In this document: in pieces, positions 38,023 through 45,205 of the stretch
Layout: each line of letters begins with the position of its first letter
Numbering within the stretch: the stretch's first letter is position 1
From: an uncultured Verrucomicrobia subdivision 3 bacterium
GTDB taxonomy: Bacteria; Verrucomicrobiota; Verrucomicrobiia; Limisphaerales; UBA11358
DNA: 64,000 nucleotides
Direction: 5' to 3'
Assembly (NCBI GenBank): GCA_903850425.1
Contig: CAINLR010000165.1
Span: 45,176-109,175 of the forward strand
Translations under genes and position numbers: made by a program
Notes under the pieces: generated by a model
Told to the model about the DNA's origin: nothing
Databases searched by the model: none
Seen by the model: only the letters and a program-made list of their open reading frames with translations

Positions 38023-38766
38023 TTACTTGTTGTGGCAACTGCGGCAGAGCAAACTGCCCACGCCGGCCTGGGTGCCATTGATCTTCACCAGCTTGGGATT
38101 GCTGGTGATGTTGAAGGGCGTGCCTTCTTGATTATGCACATCGTGGCAGGAGTTGCACTCCAGGCGGTGGTTGCTGCCGAGCAGGAAACCATTCACCGTC
38201 ATGTCATTGCCGGGCACAAAGGTGCCGCTGTCCGGCGTCAACACCGGGGTGGTGTCGGGATTAAACAGCCACTTGTCCTGGCCGACGCCGTTGCCGACTT
38301 GGGCTGAGCTATAGGTCATGGAAATGGGATGGGAATGCGTCAGGTCTTTGGTCAGGTTGGCCTGGGTGGCAATGGTTTCTGCCGGGGTCCGCGAGGGATT
38401 GACCGGACTACCATAGGCATTGATGGCAACCGTGCCATCATGGCAGCTCAAGCAGGCCAGCGAGGAGGCCGCCGGGGTGAGTTCCGTAGCCAACTTTAAG
38501 CTCGCCCCCGGGGCGGCACCATTGGCATACATCGTAAAACCAGCGGCGGTGGTTTGGTCATGATTCCACAGCGGACCGGCCGTCGTGCTGGCATGGTGAG
38601 GTGTATGGCACACCCCGCAAACCGTGGCCGGATTCGCCGGATCCACATTCCAAGGCCGGGCATGGAAATCATGTGGACTATTGAGAATGCCTGCCTGGGC
38701 AGCCAAGGACAAGGTCAGCAGCGAGCCGGTGACCACGGTTAGGGTGAGGAGGTTCATGGTTTTCAT
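38023..38766 (-). CDS. Tetraheme c-type cytochrome
   Basis: A 247-residue exported protein with signal peptide (LTVVTGSLLTLSLAAQAG) and four CXXCH sites: CGVCH, CLSCH, CNSCH and CRSCH. The segments CHTPHHASTTAGPLWNHD and CLSCHDGTVAINAYG match the N-terminal part of the 12-heme cytochrome at 27094, so the larger protein may be an extended paralogue. It is probably a small periplasmic electron shuttle between the inner-membrane b/c cytochrome and outer-membrane partners; that role is inferred. A 130-base gap separates it from the PKD-cytochrome gene on the same strand. Confidence 0.92.
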   Translation of the reverse strand: MKTMNLLTLTVVTGSLLTLSLAAQAGILNSPHDFHARPWNVDPANPATVCGVCHTPHHASTTAGPLWNHDQTTAAGFTMYANGAAPGASLKLATELTPAASSLACLSCHDGTVAINAYGSPVNPSRTPAETIATQANLTKDLTHSHPISMTYSSAQVGNGVGQDKWLFNPDTTPVLTPDSGTFVPGNDMTVNGFLLGSNHRLECNSCHDVHNQEGTPFNITSNPKLVKINGTQAGVGSLLCRSCHNK

Positions 38767-38978
38767 ATTAATATTCAGGTTAACTACGCGCGTTTTGTTG
38801 TTGTTGTTTTATCGGGTCGGTTCTACGGGAACGCGGTCGGATATCAACGCCGCGTATGGTTTGCTAAAGGCGGCATCAGTTAATGCCGCAGTTCCAACAG
38901 CAGCCGAACACACCGGCAAATCTGCCGTCTCGGGTCCACTGTCAAAATGGTTGTCTAGTTTCATGCGTTTGGCCAGTC

Positions 38979-40064
38979 TCAAGCACGGCAGCCCACCGCG
39001 CCGCCCAGCACCCAGCCAGACGCAGACGCTTCAATATTGGCCGCGCGTTTTCCGGGCGCGGCGTCAAATTTTTTCAGCAAGGCCGCCGTGCGGTCATTGA
39101 TGATTTCGTAACACACCGCGAGTTCCGCCTCGCGGTTCTTGGTGTTCTCGCGGACGACCGCTTCGAGATCGTCAATGTCGTAAAGAAAAACATTCGGCAG
39201 TTCTTGCACCGCCGGATCAATGTCGCGCGGCACGGCGATATCCACGAGCACGAGCGGACGGTTCCGCCGCAACGGTAAAATCGCCGCCACATCTTCGCGC
39301 CGCAAAACGATATCCGGACTGCCGGTCGAGCTGACCAATATATCCGCCGCCGCCATTGCCGCCGCCGAATCTTCCTGGCGCACCGCGCGGCCGCCAAATT
39401 CCAGCGCCAATTTTTCCGCACGCTCGTAGGAACGGTTGGAAACCAGCACCGTCTTCGCGCCACGTTTGGCCAGATGTTTCACGCAGGCCTCGCCCATTTT
39501 GCCGGCCCCCAAAATCATCACGGTCTTGTCGCTGAGATCGCGGTCGAAAACCTTTTCCGCCAGTTCCACCGCCACGCTGCCCACCGAAGTGGCACCGCGA
39601 CCGATGCCCGTTTCCGTGCGGATCTGCTTCACCACCGAGCACGCAGCCTGGAAAAGTTGGTTCATTTTCTTGCCGGTCAAACCCGCCGCCTTGGCCGCTT
39701 CATACGCGGTTTTGACCTGGCCGGTGATCTCCGTTTCGCCAATGACAAGCGAGTCCAGTCCGCTGGCCACGGCGAACAGGTGCTGCGCCGCCGCCGCGCC
39801 TTCCTTGACGTAGAGATGGGGGGTGAAATCAAAATCGCTGTTCGTGAGTTCCTGAAACAGTTGCGTGACCCGGCCGTGAATCCACGGGGAGACCCCGTAA
39901 ATCTCCACCCGGTTGCAGGTGGAGAGGAGCACCACTTCATCCAGTCCGCCGCGCAGTTTCAGGCGGCAGCCACAGCATTGCAGCCGCGCGCGGGGCACCG
40001 CGAGCCGCTCGCGCACTTCCACCGGCGTGGTCTTGTAGCTCAATCCTGCAACAAAGAGTTTCAT
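38979..40064 (-). CDS. hemA: Glutamyl-tRNA reductase (HemA), short C-terminus
   Basis: HemA reduces glutamyl-tRNA to glutamate-1-semialdehyde, the first committed step of C5-pathway heme synthesis. The 361-residue protein starts MKLFVAGLSYKTTPVEVRER, has the catalytic Cys50 in LLSTCNRVEIYG, VASGLDSLVIGETEI for substrate binding, and an NADPH fold at MILGAGKMGEACVKHLAKRG. The ATG at 40064 matches the family start; an upstream in-frame codon at 40133 adds no conserved sequence. The C-terminal dimerisation helix region normally present (~50-60 more residues) is mostly missing after NREAELAVCYEIIND and ends in an unrelated Gly/Ala-rich tail. It lies among cytochrome genes, consistent with heme supply. 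Confidence 0.93.
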   Translation of the reverse strand: MKLFVAGLSYKTTPVEVRERLAVPRARLQCCGCRLKLRGGLDEVVLLSTCNRVEIYGVSPWIHGRVTQLFQELTNSDFDFTPHLYVKEGAAAAQHLFAVASGLDSLVIGETEITGQVKTAYEAAKAAGLTGKKMNQLFQAACSVVKQIRTETGIGRGATSVGSVAVELAEKVFDRDLSDKTVMILGAGKMGEACVKHLAKRGAKTVLVSNRSYERAEKLALEFGGRAVRQEDSAAAMAAADILVSSTGSPDIVLRREDVAAILPLRRNRPLVLVDIAVPRDIDPAVQELPNVFLYDIDDLEAVVRENTKNREAELAVCYEIINDRTAALLKKFDAAPGKRAANIEASASGWVLGGAVGCRA

Positions 40065-40207
40065 TTTGGGCTGGCGCTTGGTTTTAACGATCTGGATAAA
40101 AGCTAATTCAAGGGTAAAAAGCGCGCTTACCATTTCTTGTCATTTACTAGGCAACATTTGAATCGAAAAGCTGGATGCTTTTCACCTTATACAATAATAA
40201 GCGGAGC

Positions 40208-41938
40208 TTACGGCGAGTCGTTGTCGTTTTGGGTTGGGTCCACCGTGCTCTTTTCCAGTGGATGTTCGTGCGCCTGCAACTCCTCGGAAATCCGTCCGTC
40301 CAGGCACGCCGTGTTCAGCGGATAAATGTCCGGATCGAACATGACGTGGTAGAAATGCCAGACCACAATCGCCAGACAGGCGAGCAGCGCCTCGTAATAA
40401 TGGATCGTCGTCGCGACCACCACGACCCAGCGCGGCAGATATGCCGTCACGTCAATTTTGAGCCAGATGGCCAGGCCCGTGGCACCCATGAGAAATGTGC
40501 CCCAGACGACCGCCCAGTATTCCATTTTTTCGGCATAACCAAAGCGGCCAATCTTCGGCTTGTGCGTAGTAAATCCAGCGAGGTAACGCACGGCATCCAG
40601 CACATCGGCCAGGTCTTTTTTGACCGGAAACAAATCCGCGACCAGCCGCCGGCCATCGCGCGTGGCGAGGAGATAAAGCACATGATAGGCCCCGACGACC
40701 AAGAGCAAGATGCCGGCGATCCGATGCACCCAGCGGCGGAACGGCTCGCTGGAACCCATCATTTTGGCGAGGAACGAATCGGGGAACTTCAGCGCAAAGC
40801 CCGTCACGGCCAGCACGATGAAACTCCAGGCCAGCACGAAATGCTGCCAGCGTTGCGACGCGGTCATCCGCACCACCGGCCGCACCGAGGAGCGCAGCCG
40901 CAAGGCCATTTTTTTGAGGAACAAAGTGGCATTGTGCGCGAACATGCCGCCGATCGTGGCAAAAATCAGGACGAGATAAATCTGCCGCACCCAATGGTTC
41001 AAACGGCTGCCGAAATCGGTTCCCCCCGCCTGCCCGTCCGGCGCCACATGGATTTTGCCCGACGAAAACTCCTTGTTCGCGCCCGGATGACATTTGCCGC
41101 AGGTCTCCACCAGATGGAGTTTGCTGATGGTCGAGTTCGTATCGGCTGACGGCAGGATTTTGTGGAAACCGTGGCAGCTTGCGCAATTGGCCGCCACGGT
41201 CGAACCGTATTGCCCGGCGAGGCCGTGGTAGCTTTCAGAAAATGTGGTTACGCGGTCGGCGGGCAGATTGAATTTGGTGTTCAACCGTTCCGAGGCATGG
41301 CAGCGGCTGCAAACATCCTCCGAAATGCGCATGGCCGAAGTGCCCCGGAGCGAACGGATTTTATGCTCATCGTGGCAGCCGGTGCAGGTCGGCGCGTCGT
41401 GCGAACCGGCCAGGACCGCCTTGCCGTGAACGCTCTGCGCCCATTCGCGCGTCTCCTTGTCATGGCACGCGCCGCACGTCTGCGCCTGGCGCTGAAAATA
41501 AATCGGCGAGGTCGGTGAATCGCTGGAAACCATCTCATGCGAATCATGGCAATCCTGGCACGTCGCCGCGTCGTCGTGACCGGCCTTGAGCGCCAGCCCG
41601 TGAACACTGGCGTTGAAACTGGCCGCCTGCCGCGCGTGACAGGCCGTGCAACTCACCAACGCCACGGGCTTGTTGTCATCGGGATGCTTGGCAGAGATGT
41701 CCGCGTGGCAACTGATACAAGCATTGGTCTGGTGCGCGGACAGCTTGAGCTTCGCCTTGTCCACGAACAGCGAAATTGTTTTGCCAGCGGCATTGGTCTT
41801 CGTGAGCGTATTATCGCCGTGACAGTCGAGGCAATCACTGTCTTTCAAACCGGCGGCCACCGGCCGGGTGAATGCGAACAAACAAAGCAGCACAACCCAA
41901 ATGAATGGGGGGAAAACAAATCGCCGATGGTTAGCCAT
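40208..41938 (-). CDS. Inner-membrane cytochrome b/c fusion with nine c-type hemes
   Basis: The protein is 576 residues from ATG 41938. The signal peptide (FIWVVLLCLFAFTRPVAA) is followed by nine CXXCH sites: CLDCH, CISCH, CTACH, CQDCH, CGACH, CTGCH, CSRCH, CASCH and CGKCH. A C-terminal domain of about five helices carries paired histidines (FAHNATLF, WQHFVLAW, AYHVLYL, IHYYEALL, VVWHFYHVMF), as in cytochrome b561 / formate-dehydrogenase gamma-type subunits. The combination suggests a quinol:cytochrome oxidoreductase that passes electrons from the membrane pool to periplasmic hemes. It is the most likely electron entry point for the downstream multiheme cytochromes. An in-frame start at 42025 is possible but would place extra residues before the signal peptide. 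Confidence 0.9.
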   Translation of the reverse strand: MANHRRFVFPPFIWVVLLCLFAFTRPVAAGLKDSDCLDCHGDNTLTKTNAAGKTISLFVDKAKLKLSAHQTNACISCHADISAKHPDDNKPVALVSCTACHARQAASFNASVHGLALKAGHDDAATCQDCHDSHEMVSSDSPTSPIYFQRQAQTCGACHDKETREWAQSVHGKAVLAGSHDAPTCTGCHDEHKIRSLRGTSAMRISEDVCSRCHASERLNTKFNLPADRVTTFSESYHGLAGQYGSTVAANCASCHGFHKILPSADTNSTISKLHLVETCGKCHPGANKEFSSGKIHVAPDGQAGGTDFGSRLNHWVRQIYLVLIFATIGGMFAHNATLFLKKMALRLRSSVRPVVRMTASQRWQHFVLAWSFIVLAVTGFALKFPDSFLAKMMGSSEPFRRWVHRIAGILLLVVGAYHVLYLLATRDGRRLVADLFPVKKDLADVLDAVRYLAGFTTHKPKIGRFGYAEKMEYWAVVWGTFLMGATGLAIWLKIDVTAYLPRWVVVVATTIHYYEALLACLAIVVWHFYHVMFDPDIYPLNTACLDGRISEELQAHEHPLEKSTVDPTQNDNDSP

Positions 41939-42136
41939 ACCGAGTAAAATGTGGGCGCGTGTCCCGGTTGGCTTTACCGCCGTTGGCGATTGATTCGCAT
42001 TTTTTGACGGTGAAAATTGTCTCAAAAACCCGTTCGTAAGCGCACCGGCCTTGAAAAAACCAGGGGGTGCCGGCCAAAATAAATTTTGACACTCCCAGAT
42101 TATTCCATCAATCTATCCGCATCCGTTGATTTGACG

Positions 42137-42254
42137 GACTCATAACGAGTGGTCGAGGGACTGGCCCGATGACACCACGGCAACCGATTGAACTGGTTTT
42201 CAACGTCAGGTGCCAATTCCAGCTCGAGCATCATTAGCTCGGGAAAAATGAGAA
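42137..42254 (+). ncRNA. SAM-I riboswitch aptamer (S-box leader)
   Basis: The S-box core is directly readable: closing stem CTCAT (42139) with ATGAG (42248), then AACGAGTGG, GAGGGACTGGCCC, GATGACACCACGGCAACC, AGGTGCCAATTCC and GGGAAAAATGAG. These match the conserved blocks of the SAM-I aptamer in order and spacing. It lies upstream of the threonine-synthase-like gene and is followed by a terminator hairpin, so high S-adenosylmethionine should switch the operon off. Confidence 0.93.
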
Positions 42255-42272
42255 GCGCACAACCGTTTTGTC

Positions 42273-42303
42273 GCCCCTTCTCCTTGTGAGTCGGGGCTTT
42301 TTT
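42273..42303 (+). terminator. Riboswitch expression-platform terminator
   Basis: The stem GCCCC...GGGGC is followed directly by TTTTTT, 20 bases after the aptamer. No plus-strand gene precedes it, so it functions as the attenuator of the SAM leader. Confidence 0.8.
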
Positions 42304-42321
42304 GTTGCCCTGATTGTAGCC

Positions 42322-42394
42322 GTAGCGGCGCGTCGGCAGACCGCCGCTGATTAAAAGTGCCATTAATTGCGGCGCTCTGCCGAGCCGCCGCTAC
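42322..42394. repeat. Imperfect 26-bp inverted repeat (GTAGCGGCG...)
   Basis: The left arm 42322-42347 and right arm 42369-42394 are inverted copies with three mismatches, separated by a 21-base loop. The element lies between the riboswitch terminator and the ATG at 42404. It looks like a small mobile palindromic element inserted in the leader. Confidence 0.75.
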
Positions 42395-42403
42395 GATAAT
42401 TTT

Positions 42404-43663
42404 ATGAGTGAAAAGCATCAAGGGTTCATGAAGGCGCTTAAATGCCGCGAATGCGCGCGCGAATATCCGCTCGAAGCCACGCACGTCTGCGAATTCGACT
42501 TCGGCCCGCTCGAAGTCGCCTACGATTACGACCGCATCAAAAAGTCGCTGACAAGAGCGGCGATTGAATCGCGCCCGAAAACGATGTGGCGTTACCGCGA
42601 GCTGCTGCCCATCGCCGGCGAACCGACCGTCGGCCCGCTCGTTGGCTTCACGCCGCTCGTCAAGGCCGACCGCTTGGCGAAGGCGCTTGGCATCCGCGAA
42701 CTTTACGTCAAGAACGACGCGGTGAATTATCCGACGCTCTCGTTCAAGGATCGCGTCGTCAGCGTTGCGTTGAGCCGCGCGAAGGAACTTGGTTTCGAAA
42801 CCGTCGCGTGCGCGTCCACGGGAAATTTGGCGAATTCCGTCGCCGCCAACGCTGCGAGCGCTGGATTAAAATCTTTCGTCTTCATTCCGTCCGATTTGGA
42901 GCAGGGAAAAATTTTGAACTCGCTCATCTACGGCGCGAACGTCATCTGCATCAAGGGCCATTACGACGAGGTCAACCGTCTCTGCGCCGAGATCGCCGGC
43001 AAATTCGGCTGGGCGTTTGTGAATGTTAATATGCGCCCGTATTACGCCGAAGGTTCCAAGAGTATGGCGTATGAAATCGCCGAGCAACTCGGCTGGCGGC
43101 TGCCGCAGCACACGATTGTGCCGATGGCGTCCGGCTCGTTGCTGACGAAAATCCACAAGGGCTACCAGGAATTTGTGAAGCTCGGCCTCGTCACGAATTC
43201 CGAGACGCACATCCACGGCGCGCAGGCCACGGGCTGTTCGCCGATTTCCGTCGCGCAAAAGGCCGGGCTTGATTTTTTCAAGCCGGTGAAGCCCGACACG
43301 ATTGCGAAATCGCTCGCCATCGGCACACCCGCCGACGGTTTTTACGCGCTCAAAGTGATGCGCGAGACCAACGCCGCGGCCGACGACGTGACCGACGACG
43401 AAATCCGCGACGCGATCAAATTGCTCGCCGAGACGGAAGGCATTTTTGCCGAGACCGCCGGCGGCGTGACCGTGGGCGTGGCGAAGAAGCTTATTGCTTC
43501 CGGCAAGATTCCGAAGGATTCTTCCGCCGTCATCTGCGTCACCGGCAACGGCTTGAAGACGCTCGACGCCGTGCAAGGTCATTGCGGCAAACCGCGCGAA
43601 ATCAAGCCGAGCCTGCGCGAGTTTGAGGCGCTGCTGGCGCATGAAGAAAAAGTGAATGCGTAA
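42404..43663 (+). CDS. thrC: Threonine-synthase-family PLP enzyme under SAM control
   Basis: This 419-residue fold-type II PLP enzyme has an N-terminal Cys-containing segment LKCRECAREYPLEATHVC, as in many threonine synthases, and the PLP lysine in LSFKDRVVSVAL. ACASTGNLANSVAANAA and the phosphate-binding ASGSLLTKIHKGYQEF are also present. Threonine synthase converts O-phosphohomoserine to threonine. Here the SAM-I leader, and the MoaD-like and NIL-domain genes downstream, suggest a methionine-related role instead or in addition. The ATG at 42404 was used; ATG 42428 (MKALKCREC) is also reasonable. The last 19 residues, EIKPSLREFEALLAHEEKV, are duplicated downstream at 44336. Confidence 0.85.
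   Translation: MSEKHQGFMKALKCRECAREYPLEATHVCEFDFGPLEVAYDYDRIKKSLTRAAIESRPKTMWRYRELLPIAGEPTVGPLVGFTPLVKADRLAKALGIRELYVKNDAVNYPTLSFKDRVVSVALSRAKELGFETVACASTGNLANSVAANAASAGLKSFVFIPSDLEQGKILNSLIYGANVICIKGHYDEVNRLCAEIAGKFGWAFVNVNMRPYYAEGSKSMAYEIAEQLGWRLPQHTIVPMASGSLLTKIHKGYQEFVKLGLVTNSETHIHGAQATGCSPISVAQKAGLDFFKPVKPDTIAKSLAIGTPADGFYALKVMRETNAAADDVTDDEIRDAIKLLAETEGIFAETAGGVTVGVAKKLIASGKIPKDSSAVICVTGNGLKTLDAVQGHCGKPREIKPSLREFEALLAHEEKVNA
43598..43654 (+). repeat. 57-bp direct repeat, copy 1 (3' end of thrC)
   Basis: Identical to 44336-44392 except at two third-codon positions (43624 T/C, 43651 A/G), both silent. The repeats are 738 bases apart and flank the PIN toxin/antitoxin pair. Confidence 0.95.
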
Positions 43664-43672
43664 AATTTCGCG

Positions 43673-44149
43673 ATGCGAATTTACATCGAAAGCACCATCC
43701 CAAGTTATCTGGTTGCGCGACCGGCACGCGACCTGATTCAAGCCGCGCGCCAGCAACTCACCAAAGACTGGTGGGAGTTCAAACGCGCCGCACACGAACT
43801 TTTTACATCGCAAGTTGTGCTGGATGAAATCGCCGTCGGTGAACCAGCAATGGCGCGACTTCGATTGGAGTCATTACAAACCGTTCCGCTGCTGCCAGTC
43901 ACCGAGGAAGCGAAGGATCTCGCCCGCAAGATTCTGGATTCTGGATTGCTTCCAACCACCGCCGACCGTGATGCCGTTCACATTGCCCTAGCCAGCGCCT
44001 ACAACTTGGATATACTTTTGAGTTGGAACTGCCGGCACATCGCCAATGCTGCCATTCAAGCGCGGTTGCGGCGGTTGGTGGGTGCCAACGGATTTGAACT
44101 GCCGGTGATTTGCACGCCGGAAGAGTTGATGAACAATGAAAACGATTGA
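43673..44149 (+). CDS. PIN-domain (VapC-like) toxin of a type II toxin-antitoxin pair
   Basis: A 158-residue PIN-fold protein. It begins MRIYIESTIPSYLVARPARD, a subgroup in which Glu replaces the usual first Asp. TSQVVLDEIAVGEPAMARLR supplies the conserved Glu, TADRDAVHIALAS the Asp, and ILLSWNCRHIAN the last acidic/Asn region. VapC toxins are endoribonucleases that typically cut tRNA or rRNA. The start is nine bases after the thrC stop. The next gene overlaps it by 14 bases, fitting a toxin-antitoxin pair, here with the toxin gene first. The pair interrupts the riboswitch operon and sits between direct repeats of the thrC 3' end. Confidence 0.85.
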   Translation: MRIYIESTIPSYLVARPARDLIQAARQQLTKDWWEFKRAAHELFTSQVVLDEIAVGEPAMARLRLESLQTVPLLPVTEEAKDLARKILDSGLLPTTADRDAVHIALASAYNLDILLSWNCRHIANAAIQARLRRLVGANGFELPVICTPEELMNNEND

Positions 44150-44324
44150 AACACGTCCGGCCAAAGAAGCCGGAGATGTTGTGCTCCGCGAAGTGTGGCG
44201 CGCAAAAGACACGCTGTCGGCATCTTACGGTCACGACTTGGACAAGCTGTTTGCTGAAACACAAAAGCACGAAAAGGCATCCGGTCATCCGTTGGCCAAC
44301 CTGCCGGTGAAACGTCGCTCGTGA
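44136..44324 (+). CDS. Putative antitoxin partner of the PIN toxin
   Basis: A 62-residue hydrophilic protein (MKTIETRPAKEAGDVVLREV...), overlapping the toxin gene by 14 bases. Its small size, charge and position match antitoxin-type partners seen with this PIN subgroup. No DNA-binding motif is evident from sequence alone. Its stop TGA overlaps the GTG of the residual thrC 3' end at 44321. Confidence 0.65.
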   Translation: MKTIETRPAKEAGDVVLREVWRAKDTLSASYGHDLDKLFAETQKHEKASGHPLANLPVKRRS

Positions 44325-44404
44325 TTAAGCCAGGTGAAATCAAGCCGAGCCTGCGCGAGTTCGAGGCGCTGCTGGCGCATGAAGAAAAGGTGGCAGCACA
44401 TTGA
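44321..44404 (+). pseudogene. Displaced 3' end of thrC (27-codon remnant)
   Basis: A GTG-started frame reads IKPGEIKPSLREFEALLAHE and ends KVAAH. It reproduces the C-terminus of the upstream threonine-synthase protein, with only silent changes inside the shared 19 codons. It overlaps the antitoxin stop by four bases (GTGA). It is most simply the original or imported gene end left behind when the toxin-antitoxin pair was inserted; translation is possible but unproven. Confidence 0.75.
44336..44392 (+). repeat. 57-bp direct repeat, copy 2
   Basis: Second copy of the thrC 3'-end sequence, 55 of 57 bases identical to 43598-43654. It bounds the toxin-antitoxin insertion on the right. Confidence 0.95.
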
Positions 44405-44434
44405 GTTGAAAGATCATCTTTAGAATTTCGGAAA

Positions 44435-44803
44435 ATGAAATTCAACAAACTTGTTCCCAATATTTTTTATGCCGATATTAAAACCGGCCTGAAACTTTTT
44501 GTTGACTGTCTGGGCTTTAAGATCACTTACGACGACCTTGAATCCATTGAGCAACCTTTTTGTGTTGTGGAAAAAGACACCTTGAAAGTTCATTTGGTTC
44601 AGAGCAAAGAATTCGCTGAAAAAGACCGGCCAGAAATTCGTCTGGAAACAGACCAGATCGAGGAAGTTTACCATCAGATCAAGCAAACCCATCCTGATTT
44701 GATTCATCCCAATTCAAACGGTGTGACCCTTCAGCCTTGGAAAGTTAAGGAATTTGCCTTGCGTGACGCATCTCATGTTTGCATCGTCATTCAGCAATGG
44801 TAA
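44435..44803 (+). CDS. VOC-superfamily (glyoxalase/bleomycin-resistance-like) protein, likely acquired
   Basis: A 122-residue protein of the vicinal-oxygen-chelate fold: MKFNKLVPNIFYADIKTGLKLF...DCLGFKI at the start, then CVVEKDTLKVHLVQSKEF, EIRLETDQIEEVYHQIK and ALRDASHVCIVIQQW. Such proteins act as metal-dependent lyases, dioxygenases or drug-binding proteins, and the substrate cannot be told here. The gene is visibly AT-richer than its neighbours, with many AAA, TTT, ATT and GAA codons, suggesting horizontal acquisition, perhaps from Bacteroidota. It lies between the thrC remnant and the sulfur-carrier gene. Confidence 0.78.
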   Translation: MKFNKLVPNIFYADIKTGLKLFVDCLGFKITYDDLESIEQPFCVVEKDTLKVHLVQSKEFAEKDRPEIRLETDQIEEVYHQIKQTHPDLIHPNSNGVTLQPWKVKEFALRDASHVCIVIQQW

Positions 44804-44822
44804 GATTCGTATGATTTAATTT

Positions 44823-45098
44823 ATGTCAAAGAAAGTCCGCATCCCCACGCCGCTCCGCAAGTTGACCAACAACGAGGAGTTGGTCGAAATCAACGCCACC
44901 ACCATCGGCGAGGCGCTCGTCGAATTGCAGACGCGCTTCCCCGGCATCCAGGAACGCCTCGTGGATGAAAAAGGTGAGGTGCGCCGCTTCGTCAACGTCT
45001 ATGTCAACGAGGAGGACATTCGCTTCCTCAAAAACCGCGAGACGCCGCTCAAGGACGGCGACGAAATCAGCATCATCCCGGCGATCGCGGGAGGCTAG
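44823..45098 (+). CDS. MoaD/ThiS-family sulfur-carrier protein
   Basis: A 91-residue ubiquitin-fold protein: MSKKVRIPTPLRKLTNNEE, then GEALVELQTRFPGIQERLVD, RRFVNVYVNEEDIRF and PLKDGDEISIIPAIAGG. The C-terminal Gly-Gly is the site of adenylation and thiocarboxylate formation in sulfur carriers. No moaE, moaA or thiG lies nearby. Instead a SAM-controlled PLP enzyme precedes it and a NIL-domain gene follows, pointing to sulfur delivery for homocysteine or cysteine synthesis rather than molybdopterin or thiamine. The activating E1-like enzyme and any JAMM protease are not in the window. Confidence 0.9.
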   Translation: MSKKVRIPTPLRKLTNNEELVEINATTIGEALVELQTRFPGIQERLVDEKGEVRRFVNVYVNEEDIRFLKNRETPLKDGDEISIIPAIAGG

Positions 45099-45205
45099 AG
45101 CCAATTCAAAATGAAAAATGTAAAATTAGAAATTGGCCCGATGAACCCGTTCGATGGCTGAAGTTTATTTTGCATTTATAGTTTTTAATTTTTAATTTGC
45201 ATCCT
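45099..45205. other. AT-rich spacer with loosely inverted ends
   Basis: The 107-base gap between the sulfur-carrier and NIL genes is much richer in A/T than its surroundings. It starts AAAATGAAAAATGTAAAATT and ends TTTTTAATTTTTAATTTGC, imperfectly inverted to each other. It may be a decayed palindromic insertion; no promoter can be assigned. Confidence 0.45.

Noticed and set aside
40165..40183. Hairpin GAAAAGC/GCTTTTC as terminator of the b/c cytochrome gene
   Set aside because: Only a 7-bp AT-rich stem without a clear T-run on the minus strand; too weak to call.
42100..42484. Minus-strand small open frames over the riboswitch
   Set aside because: They overlap a structured leader with all conserved S-box blocks and have no homology-like features.
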